Source: Paracoccus zhejiangensis (GTDB lineage Bacteria; Pseudomonadota; Alphaproteobacteria; Rhodobacterales; Rhodobacteraceae). Taken from it: a stretch of 64,000 nucleotides of DNA. Position numbers and translations under genes: made by a program. This document shows, piece by piece, positions 9,527-19,696 of the stretch (position 1 is the stretch's first letter; the number at the start of each line of letters is the position of its first letter). Under the pieces are notes generated by a model. The model was not told where the DNA came from. It did no database searches and saw only the letters and a program-made list of their open reading frames with translations. The DNA is taken from assembly GCF_002847445.1 (NCBI RefSeq), contig NZ_CP025430.1, positions 2,294,001 to 2,358,000 on the forward strand, in the 5' to 3' direction.

Positions 9527-11056
9527 ATGACCCTGCCCACCCTTTCCCCCGATCAGGCCGAAGCCTGGGACAGCCTGGCGGAAACCTTCGCCCTGGCCGG
9601 CATCGACCTGACCGCCGAAGAGATCCAGCCGCCCCAGCCCGGCAAGGGCCGGGTGATGGCGGTGATCGGCAAGGCCGGCTCGGGCAAGACCCTGCTGCTG
9701 TCCGAGATGACCCGCGCGCTGCGCGAGGCCGGGGTCGAGGTGATCAGCGGCGATTACGAGGGCCGCAAGCGCAAGGAACGGCGCACCGTGGCCATCCTTG
9801 CGCCGACGAACAAGGCCGCCTTCGTCCTGCGAACAAGGGGCGTTCCGGCGACCACCATTCACCGCATCCTCTATACCCCGGTTTATGACCCGGAATACGA
9901 GAAGATCGCCGACTGGCTGGCTGGCACGGGCGACCGCCCCTCGGTCGAGGGGCTGACCGATGCGGCGCTGGACCGGGCCAAGGCCTTCTATGACCAGCAC
10001 GCCTCGATCCCCGGCGCGCTGGCGGCGGCGGGGCTGCGTGGCTCGGATTTCATCAAGGGCTGGAAACGGCGCGAGGACGGGCTGGATATCGGCCTTGTCG
10101 ATGAAAGCTCGATGCTGGACGAACGCCAGTTCGAGGATTTGCGGGAAATCTTTCCAACGCTGGTCCTCTTCGGCGATCCGGCCCAGCTGGCCCCGGTCGG
10201 GCAATCGGGCGAGATGGTCTTTGACCGGCTGGCCGCGTCGCAGAAATTGATCCTGAACCGCATCCACCGGCAGGCCGATGACAGCCCGATCCTCGACCTG
10301 GCCCATGCGCTCTCCGACGAGAGCGTCGATTTCCCCGCCTTCGAGCGCATGGTGCGCGAGGCCGCCGCCCGCGATCCGCGCGTCATCTGGGCCGAGCGGG
10401 TGGAAAGCGACCTGATGGCGCGCAGCCCGGTGCTGGTCTGGCGCAACGCAACCCGCATCCGGCTGATCCATGCCTTCCGCATGGCTTACGGCGCGCCGGG
10501 CGACGCGCTGTTGCCGGGCGAGCCCTTGATCTGCGACGGGCTGGAACTGCCGCTGAAGCATCGCAAGAAGCGCATCGACCTTGAGGCACGCGGGCTGATC
10601 AAGGGGGCGCAGGTGGTCTATCTCGGCCCCGGCAACAAGCCCGGCTTCTCGCGCCTTCATGTCATCGGCGCCGAGGAACCGCGGCTGTCCGCCGCCTCGA
10701 TCATCAAGATCGAAATGCCCGATATCGAGGAACCCTTCATCCCCTCCGCCGCCCGCATGGGCGCGGCCTTCCTGCATGGGGCGGCGGTGACCATTCACAA
10801 GGCGCAGGGCAGCCAATGGCCCGATGTGCAGGTCTTTGCCCCCGATATCAGCGCCGCCGCATGGTCGAACCGGACCGAGGCCGGGATCCCGCTGTGGAAG
10901 CGCCTCACCTATGTCGCCATCACCCGGGCGCAGGAGCGGCTGCACTGGATCACCCGCTCGCGCCTTGCCCGGCCCTCGGGCGCGCTGACCACAGGCGATC
11001 TCGACCAGCCACCGGCGCCCATCGCCCTTGAGGTGCAGGACGCCGACGCGACCTAG
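9527..11056 (+). CDS. RecD/Dda-like superfamily 1 DNA helicase
   Basis: Predicted ATP-dependent 5'-3' DNA helicase of 509 residues. Visible motifs in order: Walker A GKAGSGKT (48-55), Walker B VDESSM (191-196), motif III-like GDPAQLAPV (216-224), and the C-terminal UvrD_C_2-like region with HKAQGSQW (424-431) and motif VI YVAITRAQERLHW (462-474). It lacks the long N-terminal region of RecD2, so it is nearer to the compact Dda-like type. Start ATG 9527 precedes MTLPTLSPDQ. It converges with the next gene so closely that the two stop codons overlap in CTAG. Role (repair or recombination) is inferred. Confidence 0.9.
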   Translation: MTLPTLSPDQAEAWDSLAETFALAGIDLTAEEIQPPQPGKGRVMAVIGKAGSGKTLLLSEMTRALREAGVEVISGDYEGRKRKERRTVAILAPTNKAAFVLRTRGVPATTIHRILYTPVYDPEYEKIADWLAGTGDRPSVEGLTDAALDRAKAFYDQHASIPGALAAAGLRGSDFIKGWKRREDGLDIGLVDESSMLDERQFEDLREIFPTLVLFGDPAQLAPVGQSGEMVFDRLAASQKLILNRIHRQADDSPILDLAHALSDESVDFPAFERMVREAAARDPRVIWAERVESDLMARSPVLVWRNATRIRLIHAFRMAYGAPGDALLPGEPLICDGLELPLKHRKKRIDLEARGLIKGAQVVYLGPGNKPGFSRLHVIGAEEPRLSAASIIKIEMPDIEEPFIPSAARMGAAFLHGAAVTIHKAQGSQWPDVQVFAPDISAAAWSNRTEAGIPLWKRLTYVAITRAQERLHWITRSRLARPSGALTTGDLDQPPAPIALEVQDADAT

Positions 11057-11565
11057 CCCGGGTCGCCCTTCCCCGCCCGTCTTGTTGCGATGCGGTTCTG
11101 GCGTTCGCGCTGCTTCCACTGGCTGCGGGCCCCGGCCCAGAACAGCATGACATTGCTGAACAGCGTGACCCCGGCCAGCACCGCCAGAAGCGGCATCAAG
11201 ATCCGGCCGAGCGCACGCTGGTCGAAGGCGGCGGGGTCGATCTGGCGCAGCATCCCGTCCAGCAGACCCGCCTGAAACGCGACGATGACTAGCATCAGCA
11301 CCAGAAGAGTGGCAATCATTCCGAAGCTGAAGGCATGGCTGAAACTGGCCGCCTGCCCGGTCTGCCGGAAATAGCTGCCTCCCGCCTGCATCGCAGCGAG
11401 CATCGGGACAAGGACAAGCAGGATGCCGACCGGGTAATCGACCGAGGCATAGGTTGCCAGCGCCCAGACCAGGACCAAGAGCAGCGTCGTGGTAAAGATC
11501 GCCGACAGGAAATAGACCACAAGCAGCCGGACCATGCTGGCGCGAGGCGCTGTCTCGTTGGTCAT
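11053..11565 (-). CDS. ABZJ_00895-type small membrane protein
   Basis: A 170-residue inner-membrane protein with four predicted hydrophobic helices. The central segment AAMQAGGSYFRQTGQ resembles the conserved core of the ABZJ_00895 family, of unknown function. The C-terminal tail is short and basic. The stop overlaps the stop of the convergent helicase gene by two bases. No function is proposed. Confidence 0.75.
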   Translation of the reverse strand: MTNETAPRASMVRLLVVYFLSAIFTTTLLLVLVWALATYASVDYPVGILLVLVPMLAAMQAGGSYFRQTGQAASFSHAFSFGMIATLLVLMLVIVAFQAGLLDGMLRQIDPAAFDQRALGRILMPLLAVLAGVTLFSNVMLFWAGARSQWKQRERQNRIATRRAGKGDPG

Positions 11566-11637
11566 GTTGCACCTCCCAAGCGGCTCCGGCCTGCGTCTAA
11601 GCGAATTGAGGACGAGGCGCTAGCGTCGTCGGCCCCA

Positions 11638-12432
11638 TCAAGCGCGGCGCAGTCGCTTGCGCTTGTCGATCCGCTCGATCGACAGCCGCAGCGCCTCGAT
11701 CAGCGCCTCCTTGGGCAGGCCGGTCTCACGCGACAGGCGCATCAGCCCGAAATGGACCCGCGCCAGTTCCTGATAATAGCGCGAGAAGGTGTAGTTGATC
11801 GAGGCGCCAGCGACCGCGCCAAAGATCGGCGTCGCCTGCGCCGCCAGCTTCTGGCCCAGCACGGTCGCAAAGCGCGGCGCGACGCGGGCGATCAGGCCCT
11901 GCACGGTCTGGCCGGTGATCGACAGCCGCGCGGCCAGCAGGCCCAGATCGGCGCCGTCATCCTCGGCCATCGGGCCGCCGGCGGCGAAGATGCGCAGGCA
12001 TTCCATCCGCACCTCGTCGCTCTCGGCGTCAAAGCCGTGCTCGACCGCGATCTCCAGCATCCCCCGCAGGAACATGGTGATGGTGAAGGGCAGTTCCACC
12101 ACCGCGCCCGGCAGGCCGGCAACGCCGCCCGCCGCACCCGAGGCCGTGCTGACCAGCCGATTGAACCAGTCGCCCCGGTCCCGAACCAGCCGGCGCGAGC
12201 TGCCGGCGGCGTCAAAGGCACGGTTCAGCGCGTTGCGGGTGATCTTGTCCATGCGGCTGCGGATCGGGCTTGGCAGGCGCTCGATCAGGCTTTCGGCGCT
12301 GGTGCCGATGGTGTTCAGAAGATCCATGCCCAGCCCGCCCGCATCGACATAGCGACGCGCCAGACGGTCCACCTCGGCATGAATCGAGGGGTCGTTGATC
12401 GGCGGCAGAACATGTTGCTGCAATGCGGTCAT
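11638..12432 (-). CDS. EcsC-family protein
   Basis: The 264-residue protein matches the EcsC family by its pattern of short amphipathic helices and glycine/alanine-rich stretches (ASGAAGGVAGLPGAVVELPF), followed by LRGMLEIAVEHGFD and the C-terminal FGLMRLSRETGLP region. EcsC is named from a Bacillus ABC-transporter operon; its biochemical role is not settled. Start ATG 12432 is chosen over TTG 12435. It stands alone with no transporter genes nearby. Confidence 0.8.
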   Translation of the reverse strand: MTALQQHVLPPINDPSIHAEVDRLARRYVDAGGLGMDLLNTIGTSAESLIERLPSPIRSRMDKITRNALNRAFDAAGSSRRLVRDRGDWFNRLVSTASGAAGGVAGLPGAVVELPFTITMFLRGMLEIAVEHGFDAESDEVRMECLRIFAAGGPMAEDDGADLGLLAARLSITGQTVQGLIARVAPRFATVLGQKLAAQATPIFGAVAGASINYTFSRYYQELARVHFGLMRLSRETGLPKEALIEALRLSIERIDKRKRLRRA

Positions 12433-12493
12433 CAAGCACCTTTCCCCATGTCACAGGCCCGGCAGGGCCAAGCTAGATATGGGGGCGCTTCGG

Positions 12494-13009
12494 TTACTCT
12501 GCTAGTCCGGCCTCGTCTTTCGGGCCATCCTCGCGCGTGACCGGCCCCCGGACATCAACCCAGGCGTCGTCCCAAAGTTCCAGCCCCAGCACCCGGTCGG
12601 GGTTGGTCGGCGGCGGCATCACCACCCCCTCGAGCTTGCTGAAACCAAAGCGCGCGTAATAGGGCGCATCGCCCACCAGCATCACCCGCGACCAGCCGGC
12701 AATGGCCGCATATTCGAGACTTTGCAGCATCAGAAGCGCGCCCAGCCCCTCGCCCTGCGCGGTCGGGTGCACGGCAATCGGCCCCAGCAGCAGCGCCTTG
12801 CGCCCGCCGACCCGCACCGGCCAATAGCGGATGGCCGCCTGCAGCACACCATCTGGATTGCGGTAGAGCAGGCAAAGGTTGGCAACCGGCGGCACCCCAT
12901 CGCGCAGCCGATACGAGGACAGCGCCGTCCGCCCCGGCGCGAAGCACAGGTCATACAGCGCCTCGACCTCGTGGTAATCGGCAGGGGTTTCCGGCTGGAT
13001 CGCGTACAT
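12494..13009 (-). CDS. GNAT-family N-acetyltransferase
   Basis: Acetyl-CoA-dependent transferase of 171 residues. The core fold is visible from ALLLGPIAVHPTAQGEGLGALLM, which holds the acetyl-CoA-binding Q/R-x-x-G-x-G/A loop (QGEGLG), followed by VMLVGDAPYYARFGF. These features match the YhbS-like subgroup. The substrate is unknown. It is divergent from the flavoprotein gene at 13157. Confidence 0.87.
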   Translation of the reverse strand: MYAIQPETPADYHEVEALYDLCFAPGRTALSSYRLRDGVPPVANLCLLYRNPDGVLQAAIRYWPVRVGGRKALLLGPIAVHPTAQGEGLGALLMLQSLEYAAIAGWSRVMLVGDAPYYARFGFSKLEGVVMPPPTNPDRVLGLELWDDAWVDVRGPVTREDGPKDEAGLAE

Positions 13010-13156
13010 TGCACCTGTTCATCGCTCTGCCGTCGCGGCTTAGCACGCCATGCGGGAAGGCTGAACCCTCAACCGCCGCCGTCGCGACTTCCGCACGAAA
13101 TATTGCAGCGCCGCCAAAGCAGTGGCACTGTGGCCCGACTGTCAGGAGCGCCCAGC

Positions 13157-13759
13157 ATGTTCTATCACCCCGAGGCCGGGCACGGCCTGCCGCACAATCC
13201 CTTCAACGCCATCGTCGCGCCCCGGCCCATCGGCTGGATCTCGACCCGTGGGTCACTGGGCGACAACCTCGCCCCCTATTCCTTCTTCAACGCCGTGGCC
13301 TATGTGCCGCCGCAGGTGATGTTCTCCTCGACCAATTCCAAGCCCGACCGCAACGGCACCAAGGACAGCGTCGCGCAGATCACCGAGACCGGGGTGTTCT
13401 GCGTCAATATCGCCAGCGGTGCCGACCGCGACCGTGTGAATGCCTCATCCGCGCCTCTGCCCGCAGGGACCAGCGAGTTCGAGCGCGCCGGCATCCCCTC
13501 GGCCCAATGCGAGACCATCGACTGCCCGCGCGTCGCCGATGCGGTGGCATCGCTGGAATGCCGGATGACCCGGATCGTGCCGCTGGCCGGCAAGTCGAAC
13601 TTCGCCGTCTTCGGCGTGGTGGTCGGCGTGCATCTGCGCGACGATTGCATCATCGATGGCCGCTTTGACCCGCGCGCGGCCGGCGGCTGGCTGTCCCGAC
13701 TTGGCTACAAGGATTACAGCGCGGTGACCGATCTCTTCGAGATGGACCGTCCGGCATGA
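13157..13759 (+). CDS. Flavin reductase-like domain protein
   Basis: A 200-residue FMN-binding split-barrel protein of the flavin reductase-like family. [12 protein letters not shown] and [16 protein letters not shown] are the usual flavin-contacting segments. It could reduce flavin with NAD(P)H or serve an oxygenase; no oxygenase gene is nearby. AGGAG precedes ATG 13157. Its stop overlaps the apt start by ATGA, so the two are probably translated as one operon. Confidence 0.87.
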   Translation: MFYHPEAGHGLPHNPFNAIVAPRPIGWISTRGSLGDNLAPYSFFNAVAYVPPQVMFSSTNSKPDRNGTKDSVAQITETGVFCVNIASGADRDRVNASSAPLPAGTSEFERAGIPSAQCETIDCPRVADAVASLECRMTRIVPLAGKSNFAVFGVVVGVHLRDDCIIDGRFDPRAAGGWLSRLGYKDYSAVTDLFEMDRPA

Positions 13760-14289
13760 CGAAGACGGTCAAGGATTACATCCGCACCATCGTCGATTTC
13801 CCCCATGAGGGGATCATGTTCCGCGATGTGACCACGCTTTTTGCCGATGCCCGCGGCTTTCGCATGGCCATCGACCAGCTTCTTAACCCCTATGCCGGCC
13901 GGCCGATCGACAAGGTGGTCGGGCTCGAGGCGCGGGGCTTTATCCTCGGCGGCGCGGTGGCGCATCAGTTGTCGACCGGCTTCGTCCCGATCCGCAAGAA
14001 GGGCAAGCTGCCCGGCGCCGTCATTTCCGAGGCCTATCAGCTGGAATATGGCGAGGCGGTGATGGAGGTCCATGACGACGCGCTGAAACCGGGCGAGCGG
14101 GTGCTGATCGTCGATGACCTTCTGGCCACCGGCGGCACCGCCGAGGCCGGGATCAAGCTCTGTCACCGGCTCGGCGCCGAGGTGATCGGCTGTGCCTTCG
14201 TCATCGACCTGCCGGAACTGGGTGGCCGCAAGCGGCTGGAAGGTCTGGGGATGGAGGTCCACACCCTGGCCGAATTCGACGGGGAGTGA
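13756..14289 (+). CDS. apt: Adenine phosphoribosyltransferase
   Basis: Salvages adenine to AMP using PRPP. The 177-residue length is normal for the family. The N-terminal [15 protein letters not shown], the [14 protein letters not shown] segment, and the PRPP-binding motif [17 protein letters not shown] are all present. It overlaps the upstream flavoprotein gene by four bases and is convergent with the RimJ-type acetyltransferase gene, with only six bases between the stops. Confidence 0.96.
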   Translation: MTKTVKDYIRTIVDFPHEGIMFRDVTTLFADARGFRMAIDQLLNPYAGRPIDKVVGLEARGFILGGAVAHQLSTGFVPIRKKGKLPGAVISEAYQLEYGEAVMEVHDDALKPGERVLIVDDLLATGGTAEAGIKLCHRLGAEVIGCAFVIDLPELGGRKRLEGLGMEVHTLAEFDGE

Positions 14290-14295
14290 CGGGCC

Positions 14296-14877
14296 TCAGC
14301 GCACCTCGGTGCGGCCCCGGCGATCGCTGCGAAGGTTGGCGTAAAGCACATGGTTGCGCCAGCGGCCGTTGATCTGCAGGTAACTTTGGGCGACGCCCTC
14401 GTATTTGAAGCCGGCCTGTTCCAGCACCCCGCGTGAGGCGGCATTCTCGGGCAGGCAGGCGGCTTCTATCCGGCTCAGGTCCAGTTCGGTGAAGGCGTGA
14501 TGAACCAGCGCCTTGATCGCCTCGCGCATGTAGCCCTGACGGGCGAAGGGCTGGCCGATCCAGTAACCGATGGTGCCCATCTGCGCCGGGCCGCGCCGGA
14601 TATTGTCGAGCGTGATCGCCCCCAAGAGCAGCCCGTCACGGCGCAGCACGAAAAGCGGCAGCGAGGTGCCGCCCCGGCTGGCGCGCTGCGCCCAGTAGAC
14701 CCGGTTGGTGAAGCTTTTACGGGTCAGGTGGTCGGCAGCCCAGACCGGCTCCCAAGGCGTCAGGAAATCGCGGCTCTCCTGACGCAGCGCCGTCCAGGCA
14801 CTGAAATCCGAATGCGCCGGCAATCGCAGAACGATCCGTTCGGATTCCAGACGGACCGGACGGCGGCGCAGGAACAT
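14296..14877 (-). CDS. RimJ/RimL-type GNAT N-acetyltransferase
   Basis: A 193-residue acetyltransferase resembling RimJ, which acetylates the N-terminus of ribosomal protein S5. ESERIVLRLP at the start, the QGYMREAIKALVHHAF acetyl-CoA loop and NAASRGVLEQAGFKYEG are family hallmarks. Its ATG overlaps the TGA of the M16 peptidase gene by one base (TGATG), implying translational coupling at the end of the cta-thrC block. The actual substrate is uncertain. Confidence 0.88.
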   Translation of the reverse strand: MFLRRRPVRLESERIVLRLPAHSDFSAWTALRQESRDFLTPWEPVWAADHLTRKSFTNRVYWAQRASRGGTSLPLFVLRRDGLLLGAITLDNIRRGPAQMGTIGYWIGQPFARQGYMREAIKALVHHAFTELDLSRIEAACLPENAASRGVLEQAGFKYEGVAQSYLQINGRWRNHVLYANLRSDRRGRTEVR

Positions 14878-16154
14878 CAGGCGGCAAGCCTTTCGGCCAA
14901 GGCCTCGCGCGAGGGCGCCGCATCGACCGGGCCATAAAGCGCCAGCGCCGGGCGGGCATTCGTCAGCAGGCGCTGCGCATGGTCGCGGATCTGCGCGGCG
15001 GTCACGGCGGCAATGCGGTCGGCCACCTCGGCGGCGTCCGGCACCCGGCCCCAGATCGCCAAGGTCCGCGCCAGACGTTCGGTCTGGTTCGACGGGCTTT
15101 CCAGCCCCATCAGTAGCCCGGCGCGCAATTGCGCCTTGGCGCGGGCGATCTCGGCATCGCTGAGCCCATCGGCGGCGCGGCGGATCTCGTCGGCGGTCAG
15201 ATTAGCCAGATCGGCGATATCCTCGGCCCCGGTGCCGGCATAGATGGTCAGCATGCCGGTATCATCGTGGAAGCCGGATTGCGCGAAGATGGTATAGCAG
15301 AGGCCGCGTTCTTCCCGGATCTTCTGGAAAAGGCGCGAGGACATGCCGCCGCCAAGCGCGCTGGAAAAGATCTGCGCCGCGTAGAAATCATCCGAACGAT
15401 AGCCCGGCCCTTCCAGCGCTAGTGCGAAATGCGCCTGTTCAAGCCCCTTCAGATGCCGCGCCTCGATCCCCGACCAGCGGGCCGGATCGCGGACGCCCGA
15501 GGGACGCGGGGCGAGATGGCCAAAGGTCGCCTCGGCCAGCCGCATGATGCGGTCGTGATCCACGGCGCCCGAGGCCGCGACGATGATCTGGCCGGGGCCA
15601 TAATGCTCGGCCACGAAACCCGACAGGTCGGCGCGGGAGAAGGAGCTGACGCGCTCGGCGGGGCCAAGGATGGTGCGGCCGATGGCCTGATCGGGATAGG
15701 CGGCCTCTTGCAGCCAGTCGAAGATCACATCGTCGGGCGTATCCAGCGCCTGGCCGATCTCTTGCAGGATCACCCCACGCTCGACCTCGATCTCGCGCGG
15801 ATCGAAGATCGGGTTCAAGACGATGTCCGAGATTACGTCAAAAGCCAGATCGACATCCGATTGCAGCACGCGGGCGTAATAGGCGGTCACATCGCGCGAG
15901 GTATAGGCGTTGATGAAGCCGCCCACATCCTCGATCGCCTCGGCGATCTGCACCGCCGTGCGGCGCTGCGTGCCCTTGAAGGCCATATGCTCCAGAAAAT
16001 GCGCGATGCCGTTCTGCTCGACCCGCTCGTCCCGCCCGCCCGCGCTGACCCAGACCCCGATGGCGGCCGAATGCAGGCCCGGCATCAGCCGGGTGACGAC
16101 GCGCAAGCCGTTGGGAAGCGAGGAAATGCGCAGATGGGGATCGGTCTGGGTCAA
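14877..16154 (-). CDS. M16-family zinc peptidase (processing-peptidase-like)
   Basis: The 425-residue protein has the inverted zinc motif HFLEHM (HxxEH) in IAHFLEHMAFKGT and the usual downstream glutamate region. Size and motif match the single-subunit bacterial relatives of the mitochondrial processing peptidase beta subunit. The conserved C-terminal-half segment GGGMSSRLFQKIREERGLCY is present. It follows thrC with a 4-base ATGA overlap, an arrangement common in Rhodobacteraceae. Substrate unknown. Confidence 0.93.
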   Translation of the reverse strand: MTQTDPHLRISSLPNGLRVVTRLMPGLHSAAIGVWVSAGGRDERVEQNGIAHFLEHMAFKGTQRRTAVQIAEAIEDVGGFINAYTSRDVTAYYARVLQSDVDLAFDVISDIVLNPIFDPREIEVERGVILQEIGQALDTPDDVIFDWLQEAAYPDQAIGRTILGPAERVSSFSRADLSGFVAEHYGPGQIIVAASGAVDHDRIMRLAEATFGHLAPRPSGVRDPARWSGIEARHLKGLEQAHFALALEGPGYRSDDFYAAQIFSSALGGGMSSRLFQKIREERGLCYTIFAQSGFHDDTGMLTIYAGTGAEDIADLANLTADEIRRAADGLSDAEIARAKAQLRAGLLMGLESPSNQTERLARTLAIWGRVPDAAEVADRIAAVTAAQIRDHAQRLLTNARPALALYGPVDAAPSREALAERLAA

Positions 16155-17533
16155 GCTGTTCTCCGTTCAAGGATCAGCGATTTAAGCGCCTCATTGTCGT
16201 TTTCAACCCGGGTGACCCTCTCGGGCAAGTCGAAAAGTTGCGCCATGTGCAAGGGAAGTGCCGGACGGACCCCGACAGCGGCCTCGACCGCATCGGGAAA
16301 CTTGGCCGGATGGGCGGTGGCGAGCGTGATCATCGGCACGCCGGGCTCGAGATGCTCGCGCGCGACCTTCACGCCCACGGCGGTATGCGGGCAGATGATC
16401 TCTCCGGTCTCGGCGCGGATCGTCTGGATGGTCTCGGTGGTCTCCGCCTCCGAGACGCGGCCCGAGGCGTACTGTTCGCGCAGCGATTGCAGCGCGCCCT
16501 GGCTGATGGTGAAGCCGCCGGTCTTCAGCTCGTCCATCAGCTGTCGGATCGCACCGGCATCGCCACCATAGGCCAGGTACAGCGCGCGTTCGAAGTTCGA
16601 GCTGATCTGGATGTCCATGCTGGGGCTGATCGAGGGGTGAACCTCGCCCATGCGGTATTCGCCGGTGGTCAGCGCGCGGTGCAGAATGTCGTTCTGGTTC
16701 GTCGCCACCACCAGCCGGCGGATCGGCACGCCCATGGCCCGGGCGATGGAGCCGGCGAAGATGTCGCCGAAATTGCCAGTCGGAACGGTGAAATCCACCT
16801 CGCGATGCGGCGCGCCAAGGCTGACCGCCGAGGTGACGTAATAGACGATCTGTGCCAGCACCCGGCCCCAGTTGATCGAGTTGACGCCCGCCAGCCCCAC
16901 CTGATCGCGGAAGCCGTGATCGTTGAACAGATCCTTCAGCCGCGCCTGCGCATCGTCGAAATGCCCGTCGATCGCCAGTGCGTGGACATTGGCCTCGGCC
17001 GGCGTTGTCATCTGACGGCGCTGCACCTCCGAGACGCGGCCATGCGGATAGAGGATGAAGACATCGACATTCGGGAGGCCGCGGAAGGCCTCGATCGCCG
17101 CGCTGCCGGTATCGCCCGAGGTCGCGCCGACGATGGTGATCCGCTGGCCCGACCGCGCCAGCGCGATCTGGAACAGCTGACCGATCAGCTGCATCGCGAA
17201 ATCCTTGAAGGCCAGCGTCGGGCCGTGGAACAGCTCCAGCAGGTGATGCCCCGGCGCCAGCTGCACCAGCGGGGCGCGGGCGACATGGCCGAAACTTCCA
17301 TAGGCGCGGGCGATGGCACCCTTCAGCTCGTCATCCGAAAAACTGTCGCCGGTGAAGGGTTTCAGCACCCGGAAGGCGGCGTCCTCGTAGCTAAGGCCCT
17401 CCAGCGCGCCGATATCGGAAAGCGCCGGGATCGTCTCGGGCAGATACAGCCCGCCGTCACGGGCAAGGCCGGTCAGCATCGCCTGTTCGAAGTTCAGAAC
17501 CGGGGCCTCTCCCCGCGTCGAGACGTAACGCAT
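16151..17533 (-). CDS. thrC: Threonine synthase
   Basis: Converts O-phosphohomoserine to threonine with PLP. The 460-residue protein belongs to the long bacterial/yeast type (MRYVSTRGEAPVLNFEQAML at the start). The PLP lysine is in LAFKDFAMQLIGQLF and the phosphate-binding loop is near TGNFGDIFAG. AAGGAAAG precedes ATG 17533. It follows surf1 by ten bases, and a shared transcript with the cta genes is likely. No leader-peptide attenuator is visible in the short gap. Confidence 0.96.
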   Translation of the reverse strand: MRYVSTRGEAPVLNFEQAMLTGLARDGGLYLPETIPALSDIGALEGLSYEDAAFRVLKPFTGDSFSDDELKGAIARAYGSFGHVARAPLVQLAPGHHLLELFHGPTLAFKDFAMQLIGQLFQIALARSGQRITIVGATSGDTGSAAIEAFRGLPNVDVFILYPHGRVSEVQRRQMTTPAEANVHALAIDGHFDDAQARLKDLFNDHGFRDQVGLAGVNSINWGRVLAQIVYYVTSAVSLGAPHREVDFTVPTGNFGDIFAGSIARAMGVPIRRLVVATNQNDILHRALTTGEYRMGEVHPSISPSMDIQISSNFERALYLAYGGDAGAIRQLMDELKTGGFTISQGALQSLREQYASGRVSEAETTETIQTIRAETGEIICPHTAVGVKVAREHLEPGVPMITLATAHPAKFPDAVEAAVGVRPALPLHMAQLFDLPERVTRVENDNEALKSLILERRTA

Positions 17534-17543
17534 CGGCTTTCCT

Positions 17544-18215
17544 TCAATATGTGCGCTGCCTGATACGCCAGATCAAAGCCACTGTCATCCCTGCCCAGAC
17601 CGCCGCGATCATGAACCATTGGACGGCATAGGAGAGGTGGTTGTTGGGGATGCCCTCGATGGCGACGGGGATCGGTTCGACGCCCTGCGCATCGCCCTCG
17701 ACAAAGCTGGCGACGACAAGGATCGGATCGGTTTCCAGCTGCGCGGCCATCGCCGGCACGTCGCGGGCGAACCAGATGTTTTCCGACAGGTTCGGGTCGG
17801 GCGTGGACGACCCCTTCTCGGCAGGCCAGTGCAGGTTGCCGGTGATGTTCAGATGCACGGGCGGACGCTGTGCATGGCGGTCTTCCTGTGGGACAAAGCC
17901 GCGATCGACCAGGATACGCCGGCCGTCATCGGTGACGAAGCCCGAAACGATCTGGTAACCGCCGCCCTGCTCCTTGGTGCCCGAGAGCACGTCGATCTCT
18001 TCGCCCGTCGTGGTGCCGCTGACGGTGACCGGCAGGTATTTCATCGACGGATCGACAGCTGCGGGCAAGGGCACAGGTGCGGCCTCGATGCTCGACTGGA
18101 TCTCGTCTAGCATCGCCTCTTTCCAGCCCATGCGCTGCAGCTGCCAGACACCTAGCCCTATCAGGATGGCGCAGCCGATCAGGCCGAAAAGCAGGGGAAC
18201 GATGATCCGGCGCAT
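17544..18215 (-). CDS. SURF1-family cytochrome oxidase biogenesis protein
   Basis: Supports heme a insertion into subunit I of the aa3 oxidase. The 223-residue protein has one membrane helix at each end (residues 5-25 and about 198-216) with a periplasmic domain between. Family marks are GVWQLQRMGWKEAML, DRGFVPQE and, near the end, NNHLSYAVQWFMIA. It sits between ctaE and thrC, the usual Rhodobacteraceae order. Confidence 0.94.
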   Translation of the reverse strand: MRRIIVPLLFGLIGCAILIGLGVWQLQRMGWKEAMLDEIQSSIEAAPVPLPAAVDPSMKYLPVTVSGTTTGEEIDVLSGTKEQGGGYQIVSGFVTDDGRRILVDRGFVPQEDRHAQRPPVHLNITGNLHWPAEKGSSTPDPNLSENIWFARDVPAMAAQLETDPILVVASFVEGDAQGVEPIPVAIEGIPNNHLSYAVQWFMIAAVWAGMTVALIWRIRQRTY

Positions 18216-18304
18216 GGCAGTGGTCTTTCGGGCAACAGGGAGGTGTGAAACGAAAAACGCGCGGGAAACTGCCCCCGCGCGTCGTTCTTGAGATCGGGTC
18301 GGGT

Positions 18305-19105
18305 TCAGCGGCCCCAGATATAGACCGCAAAGAACAGGAACAGCCAGACCACGTCGACGAAGTGCCAGTACCAGGCGGCGGCCTCGAAGCCGACATGGTT
18401 GTCCTGGGTCATCTGGCCACGCATGAAACGCACGAGGCAGACGATCAGGAAGATGGTCCCGATGACCACGTGGAAGCCGTGGAAGCCGGTCGCCATGTAG
18501 AAGACCGCGCCGTAGACGTTGCCCGACAGGCCAAAGGCGGCGTGGCTGTATTCATAGGCCTGCAGCGCGGTGAAGCAGAGGCCAAGGATGACCGCGACGA
18601 TCAGCCCGTTGATGGTGGTCTTGCGGTCATTGTCGTGGACGAAGGCATGGTGCGCCCAGGTCACCGCGACGCCCGACAAGAGCAGGATCAGCGTGTTGAT
18701 CAGCGGCAGGTGCCAGGGGTCGAAGGTGACGATGCCTTCCGGCGGCCAGACGCCGTCCTTGATCGGGCTCATCGGCCCCATCGGGTAAAGCGCGTTCTTG
18801 AAGAAGGCCCAGAACCAGGCGACGAAGAACATCACCTCGGACATGATGAACAGGATGAAGCCGTATTGCAGGCCGATGCGGACGACCGGGGTGTGGTCAC
18901 CTTCCTGCCCCTCATGGACCACCTCGGTCCACCAGCTGAACATGACGTAAAGCACGCCGACGAGGCCGATCAGGAACATCCAGGGCCCGTGGTCCTGCAT
19001 CCACATGACGCCGCCGAACAGCATGATGAAGGCCGAGACTGCACCGATGAACGGCCAGATCGACGGCTTCAGGATGTGATAGTCGTGGTTCTTAGCGTGC
19101 GCCAT
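18305..19105 (-). CDS. ctaE: Cytochrome c oxidase subunit III (aa3 type)
   Basis: Integral membrane subunit of the terminal oxidase, stabilising subunit I and the proton-uptake path. The 266-residue protein has seven predicted helices. [19 protein letters not shown] at the N-terminus and [14 protein letters not shown] with [15 protein letters not shown] at the C-terminus are diagnostic. It lies 27 bases downstream of ctaG. Subunit I (ctaD) is not in this window, as in Paracoccus denitrificans, where it is unlinked to this cluster. Confidence 0.97.
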   Translation of the reverse strand: MAHAKNHDYHILKPSIWPFIGAVSAFIMLFGGVMWMQDHGPWMFLIGLVGVLYVMFSWWTEVVHEGQEGDHTPVVRIGLQYGFILFIMSEVMFFVAWFWAFFKNALYPMGPMSPIKDGVWPPEGIVTFDPWHLPLINTLILLLSGVAVTWAHHAFVHDNDRKTTINGLIVAVILGLCFTALQAYEYSHAAFGLSGNVYGAVFYMATGFHGFHVVIGTIFLIVCLVRFMRGQMTQDNHVGFEAAAWYWHFVDVVWLFLFFAVYIWGR

Positions 19106-19132
19106 GATGAGCCCCGTCGTTCCTCGTTTTCG

Positions 19133-19696
19133 TCAATTGACGGCCTTGGCCGGATCTTCGTCCAGCGCGGCCTGCTTGGGTTCTGTTCTGTGGAAGGTAT
19201 AGGACAGGGTAATGTCCCGCACCCATTTTGCATCGCGGTCGTTCACCAGCTCCGGGTCGACATAGAAGCTGACCGGCATCTCGATGCTTTCGCCCGGCTG
19301 CAGCGTCTGCTCGGTGAAGCAGAAGCATTCCACCTTGATGAAGTAATAGCCCGCCACTTCCGGCGCGACGTTGAAGCTGGCCGTGCCGGTGATCGGCTCG
19401 TCCGAGGTGTTCACCGCCTCGTAGAAGGCCAGGGCATTCTCGCCGATCTTCAGGTCCATGCGGTTCTGCATCGGCTTGAAGGACCAGTCGAGATTCTTGT
19501 CGACATTGGCGTCAAAGCGGACCCGCACCACCTCGTCGATCTCGTGATCCGAGGGCTGCTCGGCCACCTGCGTGGTGCCGCCATAGCCGGTCACCTTGCA
19601 GAACCAGTTATAGAAGGGCACCGCCGCCCAGGACAGCGCGCCCATCAGGACGACGACGCCCAGAAGCCAGCTGACCGTGCGCTTTTCGGGGCTCAT
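19133..19696 (-). CDS. ctaG: Cytochrome c oxidase assembly protein CtaG/Cox11
   Basis: Delivers copper to the CuB site of subunit I. The 187-residue protein has one N-terminal membrane anchor (about residues 10-28) and a periplasmic domain containing the copper-binding CFCF motif in [27 protein letters not shown] is also typical. It overlaps the upstream small gene by ATGA. Confidence 0.96.
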   Translation of the reverse strand: MSPEKRTVSWLLGVVVLMGALSWAAVPFYNWFCKVTGYGGTTQVAEQPSDHEIDEVVRVRFDANVDKNLDWSFKPMQNRMDLKIGENALAFYEAVNTSDEPITGTASFNVAPEVAGYYFIKVECFCFTEQTLQPGESIEMPVSFYVDPELVNDRDAKWVRDITLSYTFHRTEPKQAALDEDPAKAVN